A stretch of DNA of 64,000 nt, from contig OY760517.1 of assembly GCA_963663615.1 (NCBI GenBank), positions 2,108,001-2,172,000 of the forward strand. The letters are read 5' to 3'. A program made the position numbers and the translations under genes. This DNA is from G963663615 sp963663615 (GTDB taxonomy: Bacteria > Bacteroidota > Ignavibacteria > Ignavibacteriales > Melioribacteraceae). Within the stretch, counting starts at the first letter, position 1; the number at the start of each line of letters is the position of its first letter. Shown piece by piece: positions 43,880 to 51,907 of this stretch. A model generated the notes under the pieces. The model had not been told where the DNA came from. It searched no databases and was given only the letters and a program-made list of their open reading frames with translations.

Positions 43880-45025
43880 ATGGATTTTGGCTTTACAGAA
43901 GAACAAAACATGCTGAGAGAAATGGTTAAGGATTTCACTGATACTGAAATAAGACCTGTTGCCAGCAAAATTGATGAAAACGAAAAAATACCAACTGAGC
44001 TTATAAACAAACTGGGTGAAGTAGGTTTGCTTGGCACTGCATACCCCGAGGAGTATGGTGGCGGTGGTTTTGGTGAAGTTGGCTATTGTATTGCTCAGGA
44101 AGAAATTACTCGTGCATGCGGTTCAACTGCTACTATGATTGGTGCCCATATCTCGATTGGTACAAATGCTATCTTTCTTGGCGGATCAGAACAGCTAAAA
44201 CAAAAGTATTTACCTGACCTTACAGCCGGTAAAAAAATTGCTGCTTTTGCTCTTACCGAAGCTGGTGCCGGTTCAGATTCATTTAATCTGAAAACATCTG
44301 CCGAAAAAAAAGATGATAAATGGGTTATCAATGGAGAAAAACTTTGGATTACAAATGGTGCAATTGCTGATGTTTTTTCGGTTTTTGCCAGAACTCCTAA
44401 AGGTATTACAGGATTTGTGGTTGAAAAAGATTTCCCCGGATTAGGTATTGGTCCAAATGAAAAGAAACTTGGTATTAAAGGGAGTGTAACTAATACAATT
44501 ACTTTCGATAATGTTGAAGTACCTGAAGAAAATATTATTGGTACTGATGGTCGTGGTTTCCTTGTTGCCATGAAATCGCTGGATGCTGGCAGACTTGGTG
44601 TTGGTGCCTGTTGCATTGGTGCGGCAAAAGAACTGCTTGAAGTATCGGTTGAATATGCTAATCAGCGTAAACAATTCGATCAGCAAATTTCAAAATTTCA
44701 GGCTATTCAGTTTATGATTGCCGATATGACTACTAAAATTTATGCAATGGAAAGTATGCTTTATCGTGCAGCAACAAAGTATGAACAAAAGAAAGATATT
44801 TCGCAGGAAGCCGCTATGGTTAAACTTTATTGCTCCGAAGCTCTTTCGGAAGTTGCTGATACTGCCCTCCAGATTCATGGCGGTATGGGTTTTTCACGCG
44901 AGCTGCCTATTGAACGATTTTACAGGGATGCTCGTATTCTAAGAATATTTGAAGGTACAAGCGAAATACAGAAACTTATAATTAGCAGAAAATCATTAAA
45001 AAATAACGGACAGTGGAAATTATAA
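43880..45025 (+). CDS. Acyl-CoA dehydrogenase (short-chain/butyryl-CoA type)
   Basis: 381 residues, the standard length. FAD-contact motifs are AFALTEAGAGSDSF (about 128-141) and KLWITNGAIADVF; the base is Glu358 in RIFEGTSEIQKL, the position used by short/medium-chain enzymes. QIHGGMGFSRELPIERFYRD is also typical. It oxidises acyl-CoA to enoyl-CoA and hands electrons to ETF, which the FadF-like protein encoded nearby could re-oxidise. First gene of a five-gene plus-strand operon; its TAA is followed directly by the next ATG. Confidence 0.93.
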   Translation: MDFGFTEEQNMLREMVKDFTDTEIRPVASKIDENEKIPTELINKLGEVGLLGTAYPEEYGGGGFGEVGYCIAQEEITRACGSTATMIGAHISIGTNAIFLGGSEQLKQKYLPDLTAGKKIAAFALTEAGAGSDSFNLKTSAEKKDDKWVINGEKLWITNGAIADVFSVFARTPKGITGFVVEKDFPGLGIGPNEKKLGIKGSVTNTITFDNVEVPEENIIGTDGRGFLVAMKSLDAGRLGVGACCIGAAKELLEVSVEYANQRKQFDQQISKFQAIQFMIADMTTKIYAMESMLYRAATKYEQKKDISQEAAMVKLYCSEALSEVADTALQIHGGMGFSRELPIERFYRDARILRIFEGTSEIQKLIISRKSLKNNGQWKL

Positions 45026-45778
45026 ATGTCACGTTTACTAGTAATGCCATCAATTGATATTAAAGATGGAAAGACTGTAAGAATTGTTAAGGGTATCCCC
45101 GAACTTGGTTGTGATGACTATGGGGATGACCCTGTGGAAATGGCAATGATTTGGCGTGCTGAAAATGCCAAATGTATCCATGTAGTTGATTTTGACGATG
45201 CCCTTAACTATTCGCATAAAAACTTTGACCTTATTGAGGATATGTGCAATTCGGTTGTTATTCCGGTTGAGGTTGGAGGAGGAATTAATTCCTACGAAGA
45301 TGCTAAAATTTTACTTGGACTTGGGGTTTTCAGAGTGGTTATTGGTACTATGACTCACAATAATCCAAAAGAGTTTGCTAAAATTGTTGAAGATGTAGGT
45401 CCCAAGAAAGTTGCAGCAGCCCTTGATGTAGTTGATGGATATCTCGCAATTAAGGGTCGCAGGTCAGTAACTAATATTCCTGCAATTGAACATGCCCTTA
45501 AGCTAAAAGAGTATGGTGTTGAAAGGATAATTGTTACAGATGTTAATAAAAATGGTACTCTCTCAGGTCCTAATCTGGAACTATCCAAATCTGTTGCCGA
45601 TGCTACCGGTGTAAAAGTTACTCACTCAGGTGGAGTTGGTGGTTTTAAGGATTTAATGAAGGTAACCGAATACCAGAAAGATAATATCGACTCGGTTATC
45701 GTGGGAAGAGCCTTATACGAAAATAGATTTTCCTGCCAAAAAATTTGGCGAGTTGCTGAATCCGGAATTTTTAATTGA
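45026..45778 (+). CDS. HisA-like phosphoribosyl isomerase
   Basis: 250 residues, a TIM barrel of the HisA/HisF type. The two catalytic Asp of HisA are present: Asp11 in PSIDIKDGKTVR and Asp134 in AALDVVDGYLAIKG. Phosphate-binding loops VEVGGGI, IGTMTHNN and HSGGVGG are seen. HisA isomerises ProFAR in histidine synthesis, but no other his gene is nearby and the operon holds an acyl-CoA dehydrogenase and stress-type genes. It may be the only HisA of the genome, misplaced, or a paralogue with a different aminoaldose substrate. Zero gap to the upstream gene. Confidence 0.8.
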   Translation: MSRLLVMPSIDIKDGKTVRIVKGIPELGCDDYGDDPVEMAMIWRAENAKCIHVVDFDDALNYSHKNFDLIEDMCNSVVIPVEVGGGINSYEDAKILLGLGVFRVVIGTMTHNNPKEFAKIVEDVGPKKVAAALDVVDGYLAIKGRRSVTNIPAIEHALKLKEYGVERIIVTDVNKNGTLSGPNLELSKSVADATGVKVTHSGGVGGFKDLMKVTEYQKDNIDSVIVGRALYENRFSCQKIWRVAESGIFN

Positions 45779-45785
45779 GGAGTAA

Positions 45786-46337
45786 ATGGAAATAAAGGAA
45801 AAAATAATCAACAAGAGTAATTTTTGGGCTAATCTATTTAAAACTCCAAATAACAAAACAGACCTTGAGGATGTGTTACTCTCCATGCCTCCTTTTGAGC
45901 ATTTTGATAATAAACATATTAAACTATTCATGAAGCTTGTACATAACAGGGTTTATGAACAAAACGAATATATTTTTTATCAGGGTGATCCCGGTATTTG
46001 TTTATACATTATAAGAGAAGGTGAAGTAATTATTCAGCAAGAGGGTGAAAAGGAAAATGACCTTGAACTTGTTCGTTTTGGACGAGGCGATTTTTTCGGT
46101 GAACTCGCTCTTATTGATAGTGAAAAACGTTCTGCTTCAGCAATCGCGGCAATGGAATCGAACCTTGCAGTTATATTCAAACCCGATCTTGATGAATTTA
46201 TTGAAAAATACCCCAAACAGGGAATACATATTTTGCGCGGTATTTCCAAAATTATATCAATACGATTAAAAAGCGTTAACTACGATTACATGAAAGCTGT
46301 TAAACTGTTAAACAGTAATGGAGAAGATGGTGAATAA
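45786..46337 (+). CDS. Cyclic-nucleotide-binding domain protein
   Basis: 183 residues comprising one CRP-type cNMP-binding domain (about 35-160). The phosphate-binding cassette is visible as GDFFGELALIDSEKRSASAIA, with the Glu and Arg that contact cyclic nucleotide kept. There is no DNA-binding domain, so it is a cytoplasmic sensor or regulatory subunit. Sits between hisA-like and uspA in the same operon with short spacings. Confidence 0.85.
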   Translation: MEIKEKIINKSNFWANLFKTPNNKTDLEDVLLSMPPFEHFDNKHIKLFMKLVHNRVYEQNEYIFYQGDPGICLYIIREGEVIIQQEGEKENDLELVRFGRGDFFGELALIDSEKRSASAIAAMESNLAVIFKPDLDEFIEKYPKQGIHILRGISKIISIRLKSVNYDYMKAVKLLNSNGEDGE

Positions 46338-46797
46338 TATAAAATCAATTATGATACCTATTGATTTTTCCGATTATTCCAGATCAGCACTTAAATATGC
46401 TGTTGATTTTGCGAGAACTTTCAAGGCAAAGATGCATCTTGTATATGTTCTTGAACCTTCGGTCTATCCAGCTGATTTTAGTATGGGACAGATATCCCTT
46501 CCTGCAGTTGAGGTTGAAACAACCCGTAAAGCGATGGATGAACTTGAAAATTTAGCCAAGACAGAAATAACGTCCGACATAAAATACGATACAAAAATAA
46601 GAACCGGTTCGGCATTTGTTGAGATAATTGAACATGCCAGAGAAACCGATACTGATTTAATTATAATTTCAACCCATGGGCATACCGGGGTTGAACACCT
46701 TCTATTTGGCAGTACGGCTGAAAAAATTGTACGAAAAGCCCCCTGCCCTGTTTTAACTCTTCGCAAACCTGCAAAAGGTTTTAAATACAAAAGCTAA
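46330..46797 (+). CDS. Universal stress protein UspA family
   Basis: 155 residues from the GTG at 46330, which has GGAG 6 nt upstream; ATG codons at 46318 and 46327 are in frame but badly spaced. The start IKSIMIPIDFSDYSRSALKY and the ATP-binding motif GHTGVEHLLFGSTAEKI place it in the ATP-binding UspA group. Usp proteins help survival under starvation and oxidative stress. The start overlaps the 3' end of the cNMP-binding gene by 8 bp, so translation is coupled. Confidence 0.9.
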   Translation: MNNIKSIMIPIDFSDYSRSALKYAVDFARTFKAKMHLVYVLEPSVYPADFSMGQISLPAVEVETTRKAMDELENLAKTEITSDIKYDTKIRTGSAFVEIIEHARETDTDLIIISTHGHTGVEHLLFGSTAEKIVRKAPCPVLTLRKPAKGFKYKS

Positions 46798-46798
46798 T

Positions 46799-47602
46799 AT
46801 GAATACTAAACTAAACCCCAATCTTGAAAAAATACTTTCGAATAACACTTCGGGAAGTATTGAAATTCTTCTTGAATTGAGAGAATATTTTCTTTCTTAT
46901 AAACTTAACTTCAAGGAAGTTGAAAACGATCTTAATCTTATTGGAGAAACTTTCTCCGATTTTGCTATAATTAGCGACTTTACCAAAAATGTAACCAAAG
47001 CAAGCAAGAACAACTTCGAGGAGTTTCAACTTGCTGTATCAATCTATTTTCAGAATCATGACATCGATAGAAAACATCTTCTGGAAAATGCTATAAAACT
47101 ACTTGGTAAGTACAATTCATTTATTACTATTTCCAATAGTATAACCATCAAAAAATTTCTTGAATTATTTGCACGCAAAAAACCCGATACCAAACTGGTT
47201 GTTTGCGAATCGAGACCACAATTTGAAGGTAGGATAACTGCTGAAACACTCATCGATAAAATTCCCGACACTCATCTTATTACCGAGGCACAAATTCCCG
47301 AATATATGGAAAATGTTGATTGTGTAATTACCAGTGCCGATAAAATATTCCGTGATGGTAGCATAATAAACAAGGTTGGCTCTAAAATGCTCGCTATTGC
47401 AGCCAAACATTATTCCAAACCTTATTACATAATTTCAGGGAAAAAGAAGTTCTCAAACAATAATGAATTTCAGGTGCAGGAAAAAGACCCGGATGAAGTT
47501 TATTCAACCCTGGATGATATTAAAATAAGAAATGTATATTTTGAAAAGATTGAAAAAGATTTGATAACCGGTGTTATTACTGAAAAAGGGGTACTCTTGT
47601 AG
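46799..47602 (+). CDS. eIF2B/ribose-1,5-bisphosphate isomerase-like protein
   Basis: 267 residues of the eIF-2B alpha/beta/delta-related family. The signature blocks are VCESRPQFEGR (substrate phosphate), TSADKIFRDGSIINKVGS (the ADxxxxxGxxxNKxG motif with the catalytic Asp region) and AIAAKHYSKPYYIISGK. Relatives include archaeal ribose-1,5-bisphosphate isomerase and MtnA. The N-terminal about 110 residues are helical, as in the family. Methionine-salvage genes and RuBisCO are absent, so the exact substrate is open; an aldose-phosphate isomerisation is likely. Last gene of the operon; its final codons and stop form part of a terminator hairpin. Confidence 0.75.
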   Translation: MNTKLNPNLEKILSNNTSGSIEILLELREYFLSYKLNFKEVENDLNLIGETFSDFAIISDFTKNVTKASKNNFEEFQLAVSIYFQNHDIDRKHLLENAIKLLGKYNSFITISNSITIKKFLELFARKKPDTKLVVCESRPQFEGRITAETLIDKIPDTHLITEAQIPEYMENVDCVITSADKIFRDGSIINKVGSKMLAIAAKHYSKPYYIISGKKKFSNNNEFQVQEKDPDEVYSTLDDIKIRNVYFEKIEKDLITGVITEKGVLL

Positions 47603-47609
47603 AGTACCC
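47582..47609. terminator. Bidirectional terminator overlapping the stop codon of the eIF2B-like gene
   Basis: The stem GGGTACTC / GAGTACCC (47589-47596 and 47602-47609) encloses the loop TTGTA, so the TAG stop (47600-47602) lies in the loop and stem base. On the minus strand it is followed by CCTTTTT and ends cydB; on the plus strand it is preceded by an A-run and followed by TCTTAATATTT. Confidence 0.8.
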
Positions 47610-47618
47610 TCTTAATAT

Positions 47619-48635
47619 TTAATAACTGTGCTCGTCTAAAATAACTTTCCCCTTAAATACTCTGTAAACAAATATAGTATAACCAATTACAAGAGGCATA
47701 CCAACAAGTGCAATAATGAACATGTTCATTAATGTTTGTTGTGATGACGAGGCATTGTATATTGTTAAACTAAAATCATGGTTTGTTAGTGATGGTACAA
47801 GTTTAGGGAACAAACTTACAGCAGCAAGCGAGAACATTAAAGCTATCATTAGTGATGATGCTAAAAATGTTAATCCGGTTTTTCCTGCTTTTAATCCTAC
47901 CGGCACATAAATTATACTAACCATTAACAAGATAAAGAATAACCAGAAAAGTGGATTACCAAGTATTCCGTCAAATAAATATCTTGCTTCAAAATAAGTA
48001 TAAAATGTTACAAGGAAATAAATAACTACAACTGCCATCCACCATTTGGAAGCAACTTCCTGAAGTTTTAATTTTCTTGCACCTTCGGTTTTCAAAGTAA
48101 GATAAATTGCACCGTGCATAGTAAAAATAGCTACACTAAGTACACCTACAAGAACAGAATAAGGATTTAACAGATTAAAAAATCCACCTGTGTATGTCAT
48201 GGTTGAATCAAGCGGAATACCCCTTAGGATATTTCCGAAAGCAACCCCAAGCAACAAGGCTGGTAGTAAACTGCCAATACCAAAAACATTATCCCAAACA
48301 GTTTTCCACTTTTTCGATTCAACTTTTCCCCTAAACTCAAGAGAAACAGCCCTTCCTATAAGTCCAAGTAATAAAAGCATTAGTGCAAGGTAAAAAGCAC
48401 TGAAAACAGTTGCATATACTATAGGGAAAGCTGCGAATAAAGCACCACCACCTGTTAGCAACCATACTTCGTTACCATCCCATACCGGACCAATAGCATT
48501 AAGGTTAACTCGTCTATCACGATCTTCTTTTGTAAAGAGATGTAAAATGCCAACTCCAAAGTCAAATCCATCAAGGATTGAATAACCAATAAGTAAAACG
48601 GCAACTAATATAAACCAAACCAAATTCAGATCCAT
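47619..48635 (-). CDS. cydB: Cytochrome bd oxidase subunit II
   Basis: 338 residues with about eight helices. The start DLNLVWFILVAVLLIGYSIL, then DGFDFGVGIL and VWDGNEVWLLTGGGALFAAF, are hallmark CydB sequences. It forms the quinol oxidase with CydA. Its ATG shares one base with the cydA stop (TAATG), giving tight coupling. The small third subunit CydX is not evident next to it. Confidence 0.95.
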   Translation of the reverse strand: MDLNLVWFILVAVLLIGYSILDGFDFGVGILHLFTKEDRDRRVNLNAIGPVWDGNEVWLLTGGGALFAAFPIVYATVFSAFYLALMLLLLGLIGRAVSLEFRGKVESKKWKTVWDNVFGIGSLLPALLLGVAFGNILRGIPLDSTMTYTGGFFNLLNPYSVLVGVLSVAIFTMHGAIYLTLKTEGARKLKLQEVASKWWMAVVVIYFLVTFYTYFEARYLFDGILGNPLFWLFFILLMVSIIYVPVGLKAGKTGLTFLASSLMIALMFSLAAVSLFPKLVPSLTNHDFSLTIYNASSSQQTLMNMFIIALVGMPLVIGYTIFVYRVFKGKVILDEHSY

Positions 48636-49966
48636 TACGCTTCTCCTCCTGTCGTTAATGGTTCAGGACCGTGTTTAACTTCTTTTGAAAGAAGAAATAT
48701 ATAAAGTGAACCAAGAATTGCATAAACAACTATAAATAAAATAAGGGAAATAAGTATCTGCTCAGCCGGAACAGTAACTGAAATAGCATCCCGAGTTTTC
48801 AACATTTTATATACAATCCAGGGTTGACGTCCTACTTCGGCAGCAATCCAACCTAATTGACATGCAATAAGTGGAAGTGGTATTGACCACAGGAATATCT
48901 TCAATGTTCTGGTTGCATTCCATAATTTCTTTTTATACAACAACCATGAACCCCATGCCATAATAGCAATAAAATACATCCCAAGAACTACCATATTATG
49001 AAATGAAACGAATGTTAAGAACAGTGGAGGAACTTCATCTTCGGGGAATTCATTAATACCTTGAATTTTTGCATTAAGATCACCAAATGCCATCCAGGAA
49101 AGCAAATTAGGAACTTCAATTACACCCTTCAATTCAGGTGGTGTTTCGGTTGGGAAACCGAATAATACCATTGGAGCACCTTCGTAAGTAGTATAAAGAC
49201 CTTCAATAGCAGCAAATTTTTCAGGCTGTGTGTGTGCAACCTGCTTAGCATGCTCATGACCAAATGGGAATACTTCCAGAATAGAAACAATTAAACCAAA
49301 AACAACAGCCAGTTTTAAACCAACTTTTGCCACTTCAACATTTTTCTTTTTAAGTATAAGATAAGCACTTATACCCGCCATAAAAAAAGCACCTGTGATA
49401 AGAGCAGCATCAAATGTGTGCCAAAATCTAACCATAGTTGAAGGGTTAAACACAGCACCCCAAAAATCAGTTAATTCCGCGCGACCGTTTCTTAATACAA
49501 ATCCGGCAGGAGTTTGCTGCCAGGAATTTGCTACCAAAATCCAGAAAGCTGATATAGTTGAGCCAACCGCAACCATCAAGCCAGAAAACCAGTGTACGCC
49601 TTTGGAAACCCTGTTTCTACCAAAAAGATATAAGCCAAGAAATCCTGATTCAAGGAAAAAGGCAAACACACCTTCGGCAGCAAGAGGTGCACCAAAAATA
49701 TCACCAACAAATTTTGAATATTCGCTCCAGTTAGTACCAAACTGGAATTCCATAACTATACCTGTTGCAACCCCAACAGCAAAAGTTATAGCTAATAATT
49801 TGGCAAAAAACTTACCAAGATTTTTGTACCTTTCGTCATTTTTCCTCCAACCGATAGTTTCAACTATCACCAATAGCCAAGCCAAACCTATTGTTATCGG
49901 TGGGAAGAGAAAATGGAAGCCAACCGTTAAAGCAAATTGAATTCGGGCTAGTAAAACAGCGTCCAT
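48635..49966 (-). CDS. cydA: Cytochrome bd oxidase subunit I
   Basis: 443 residues, the short Q-loop type. The start LLARIQFALTVGFHFLFPPI carries the heme b595/d His; FWHTFDAALITG, GHEHAKQVAHTQPEKFAAIE (Q-loop, quinol site) and GRQPWIVY are all conserved. It oxidises menaquinol and reduces O2 with high affinity, useful under micro-oxic conditions or NO stress. It follows the Fe-S Rrf2 regulator by 13 bp, so both are on one transcript from the promoter near 50416-50455. Confidence 0.95.
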   Translation of the reverse strand: MDAVLLARIQFALTVGFHFLFPPITIGLAWLLVIVETIGWRKNDERYKNLGKFFAKLLAITFAVGVATGIVMEFQFGTNWSEYSKFVGDIFGAPLAAEGVFAFFLESGFLGLYLFGRNRVSKGVHWFSGLMVAVGSTISAFWILVANSWQQTPAGFVLRNGRAELTDFWGAVFNPSTMVRFWHTFDAALITGAFFMAGISAYLILKKKNVEVAKVGLKLAVVFGLIVSILEVFPFGHEHAKQVAHTQPEKFAAIEGLYTTYEGAPMVLFGFPTETPPELKGVIEVPNLLSWMAFGDLNAKIQGINEFPEDEVPPLFLTFVSFHNMVVLGMYFIAIMAWGSWLLYKKKLWNATRTLKIFLWSIPLPLIACQLGWIAAEVGRQPWIVYKMLKTRDAISVTVPAEQILISLILFIVVYAILGSLYIFLLSKEVKHGPEPLTTGGEA

Positions 49967-49979
49967 GAATTCTCCCTTA

Positions 49980-50387
49980 TTATTGAGAAATAAACTCGTT
50001 AATTGTTTTATTTTTTAAAGTGTCGAAGAAAATCTTTTCCTGTTCCCTGAAAAATCTGTGATACTTACATTCCTTTACTCTGTCACAACTTTCAGGATCG
50101 CATATACAATCATTAAATCTCATCTTAAAACCAATTTTACTCAGAACCTCAAATAAAGAAATATCCGAAGCTTCTTTTGCTAACATCACTCCGCCAAACT
50201 TCCCCTGAATGGTATTAACAATTGACATGTTTTTAAGCGTGTGTACTATCCTTGCAGCAAAATTCCTTGAGATACTCAACTCTTCCGATAAATCGGTTAC
50301 AGATATATGCTTTCCATCCTCAAGCTCGGCAAGCCGTGTAGTTATTCGTAAAGCATAATCCTGTTCTCTTGAAATAAAGCTTTGCAT
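49980..50387 (-). CDS. Rrf2-family Fe-S regulator of cydAB (NsrR-like)
   Basis: 135 residues. The Rrf2 winged helix is followed by a cysteine cluster at 94, 96, 101 and 107 (NDCICDPESCDRVKECKYHR). At least three Cys in this position bind a [2Fe-2S] or [4Fe-4S] cluster in NsrR, IscR and RirA, so this protein probably senses NO, O2 or iron status. It is the first gene of the cydAB operon, with a large inverted-repeat operator over its promoter. The likely task is to adjust bd oxidase to redox or NO stress and regulate itself. Confidence 0.88.
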   Translation of the reverse strand: MQSFISREQDYALRITTRLAELEDGKHISVTDLSEELSISRNFAARIVHTLKNMSIVNTIQGKFGGVMLAKEASDISLFEVLSKIGFKMRFNDCICDPESCDRVKECKYHRFFREQEKIFFDTLKNKTINEFISQ

Positions 50388-50415
50388 TTAAACATTACCT
50401 AATGAGTTATATATT

Positions 50416-50455
50416 ACTTGACAAAAAATATCACAATTAGATGTTTTTGTCAAGT
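50416..50455 (-). promoter_or_regulatory. Promoter with overlapping 12-bp inverted-repeat operator for rrf2-cydAB
   Basis: ACTTGACAAAAA (50416-50427) and TTTTTGTCAAGT (50444-50455) are exact inverse copies with a 16-nt spacer. On the minus strand one arm contains a consensus TTGACA -35, followed 17 nt later by TATTTT, a fair -10, so a dimeric repressor would cover RNA polymerase contacts. It lies 29-68 bp before the Rrf2 start. Confidence 0.75.
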
Positions 50456-50487
50456 TTAAGACAGCCTGTCTCTTTTCTTTTTTATAA

Positions 50488-51123
50488 TTAATCAAAATAA
50501 GTTTCTCTGTTTGTATCGTCCAGGTGTTTTTTTACCTCGTCAAGATGCCTTTCATTTGTTCGCTGAGAAGAAAGGACAGGGAGATTATCGAATTCAAAAA
50601 AGTCAACATCCGAAGTTTCATAACTTGCTGAAGCCTTACCACCGATAATTTCACACAGAAATACAATTTTATATGCATGAAAAAATTCTTCTGGTTCTCC
50701 TCCCCTGTTAGCATCATAAACCCCAATAACTTTAATTGGCTTAACAACAAATCCACTTTCCTCAACAACTTCGCGTGCAACCATTTCCGATGGAATATCT
50801 CCTACATCAGCCCAGCCACCTGGCATACACCATCTACCGTCTGCCTTCTCCTTAACAAGTAATATTTTCCCATCACTAATCACAGCTCCTCTAACATCAA
50901 CTTTTGGAGTTGCATAACCTGGTTGTAATGTAAAATATCTTGATATTGTTTCCTGATCATAACTTGTGTGCTTCTCAACAATTTCAGATGCCAATTCCTT
51001 TATGCGTTCATATCTTGCTTTTTCGTACTCGTTAGTAGCGAAAGTTAGTCCGGTTTGACTCATACTTTGAAGTTCACGGGCAATATTTAACCAGTCAGGA
51101 CTACCGGGTTTGTACTTTTTCAA
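50488..51123 (-). CDS. Nudix hydrolase with Nudix_N_2-type N-terminal domain
   Basis: 211 residues starting at TTG 51123-51121, which has AAGGAG 6 nt upstream; a 16-residue longer reading from another TTG has no ribosome site. An N-terminal helical domain (LKKYKPGSPDWLNIARELQS) is followed by the Nudix box GGWADVGDIPSEMVAREVVE-ESGF, complete except Asp for the first Glu. The combination is common among ADP-ribose and nucleoside-diphosphate-sugar pyrophosphatases. Divergent from the second Nudix gene, 91 bp between starts. Confidence 0.85.
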   Translation of the reverse strand: MKKYKPGSPDWLNIARELQSMSQTGLTFATNEYEKARYERIKELASEIVEKHTSYDQETISRYFTLQPGYATPKVDVRGAVISDGKILLVKEKADGRWCMPGGWADVGDIPSEMVAREVVEESGFVVKPIKVIGVYDANRGGEPEEFFHAYKIVFLCEIIGGKASASYETSDVDFFEFDNLPVLSSQRTNERHLDEVKKHLDDTNRETYFD

Positions 51124-51214
51124 TATTTTCTCCTTAACTTTCAATATTATTCTTTTGTTTAAAGGTAACAAATCCCGAAATAAAAATGTTATAATTTAAA
51201 ATGGAGAATTAATT

Positions 51215-51904
51215 TTGAATATTCCACAAATATCTAAAAAATTTGATACACTCCCTGAATGCCCTCCAATACTACTTAGAACTGAATTTTTTAATTCTGC
51301 CGTTTTAATACCATTGGTCGATATAAATAACGAAGTACATTTGATGCTACAAAAAAGAGCAAACGGAATACGCCAGCCAGGTGAAATATGTTTCCCGGGA
51401 GGTAAATTTGATGTTGGTGCGGATAAGACCTATCTCGAAACCGCTATTCGCGAAACAGTTGAAGAAACGGGAATTAGCAGAAATTATATAAAGATATTCC
51501 GTCAGCTCGGTATACTACTTAATCCTGCCGGACTTGCAGTTGAAGCCTTTATTGGTGAAATAGCAAATTTTAACAGTGATGATCTTACTCCTGCACCAGA
51601 TGAAGTTGAAAGAATTTTTTTGGTACCGTTAAAGTTTTTTATTGATAATCCTCCTGAAGAATACTCAGTAAGAATACAGATATTAAGTAAGTTTAATGAC
51701 AAAGATGGTAATGAAATTGAACTACTTCCGGTTACAAGGCTGGGATTACCGGAATCCTACAATAATCCCTGGAGAGGTACCACGCAAAGGGTTCTTTATT
51801 ACAAAACGTCTAACGGACCTGTGTGGGGTATTACAGCGGAAATCATTTATCAGTTTATTACCAGATTGAAGCTTGCGAAAAATTACAAAACGGTAAAGAA
51901 ATAA
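51215..51904 (+). CDS. Nudix CoA pyrophosphatase (NudL-like)
   Basis: 229 residues from TTG 51215, with GGAG 7 nt upstream. The CoA-specific NuCoA motif LMLQKRANGIRQPGEICFPGG runs into the Nudix box (GG...AIRETVEETGI). Such enzymes cut CoA to 3',5'-ADP and 4'-phosphopantetheine, turning over damaged or oxidised CoA. It converges with the MFS gene, 3 bp between stops. Confidence 0.9.
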   Translation: MNIPQISKKFDTLPECPPILLRTEFFNSAVLIPLVDINNEVHLMLQKRANGIRQPGEICFPGGKFDVGADKTYLETAIRETVEETGISRNYIKIFRQLGILLNPAGLAVEAFIGEIANFNSDDLTPAPDEVERIFLVPLKFFIDNPPEEYSVRIQILSKFNDKDGNEIELLPVTRLGLPESYNNPWRGTTQRVLYYKTSNGPVWGITAEIIYQFITRLKLAKNYKTVKK

Positions 51905-51907
51905 AAA

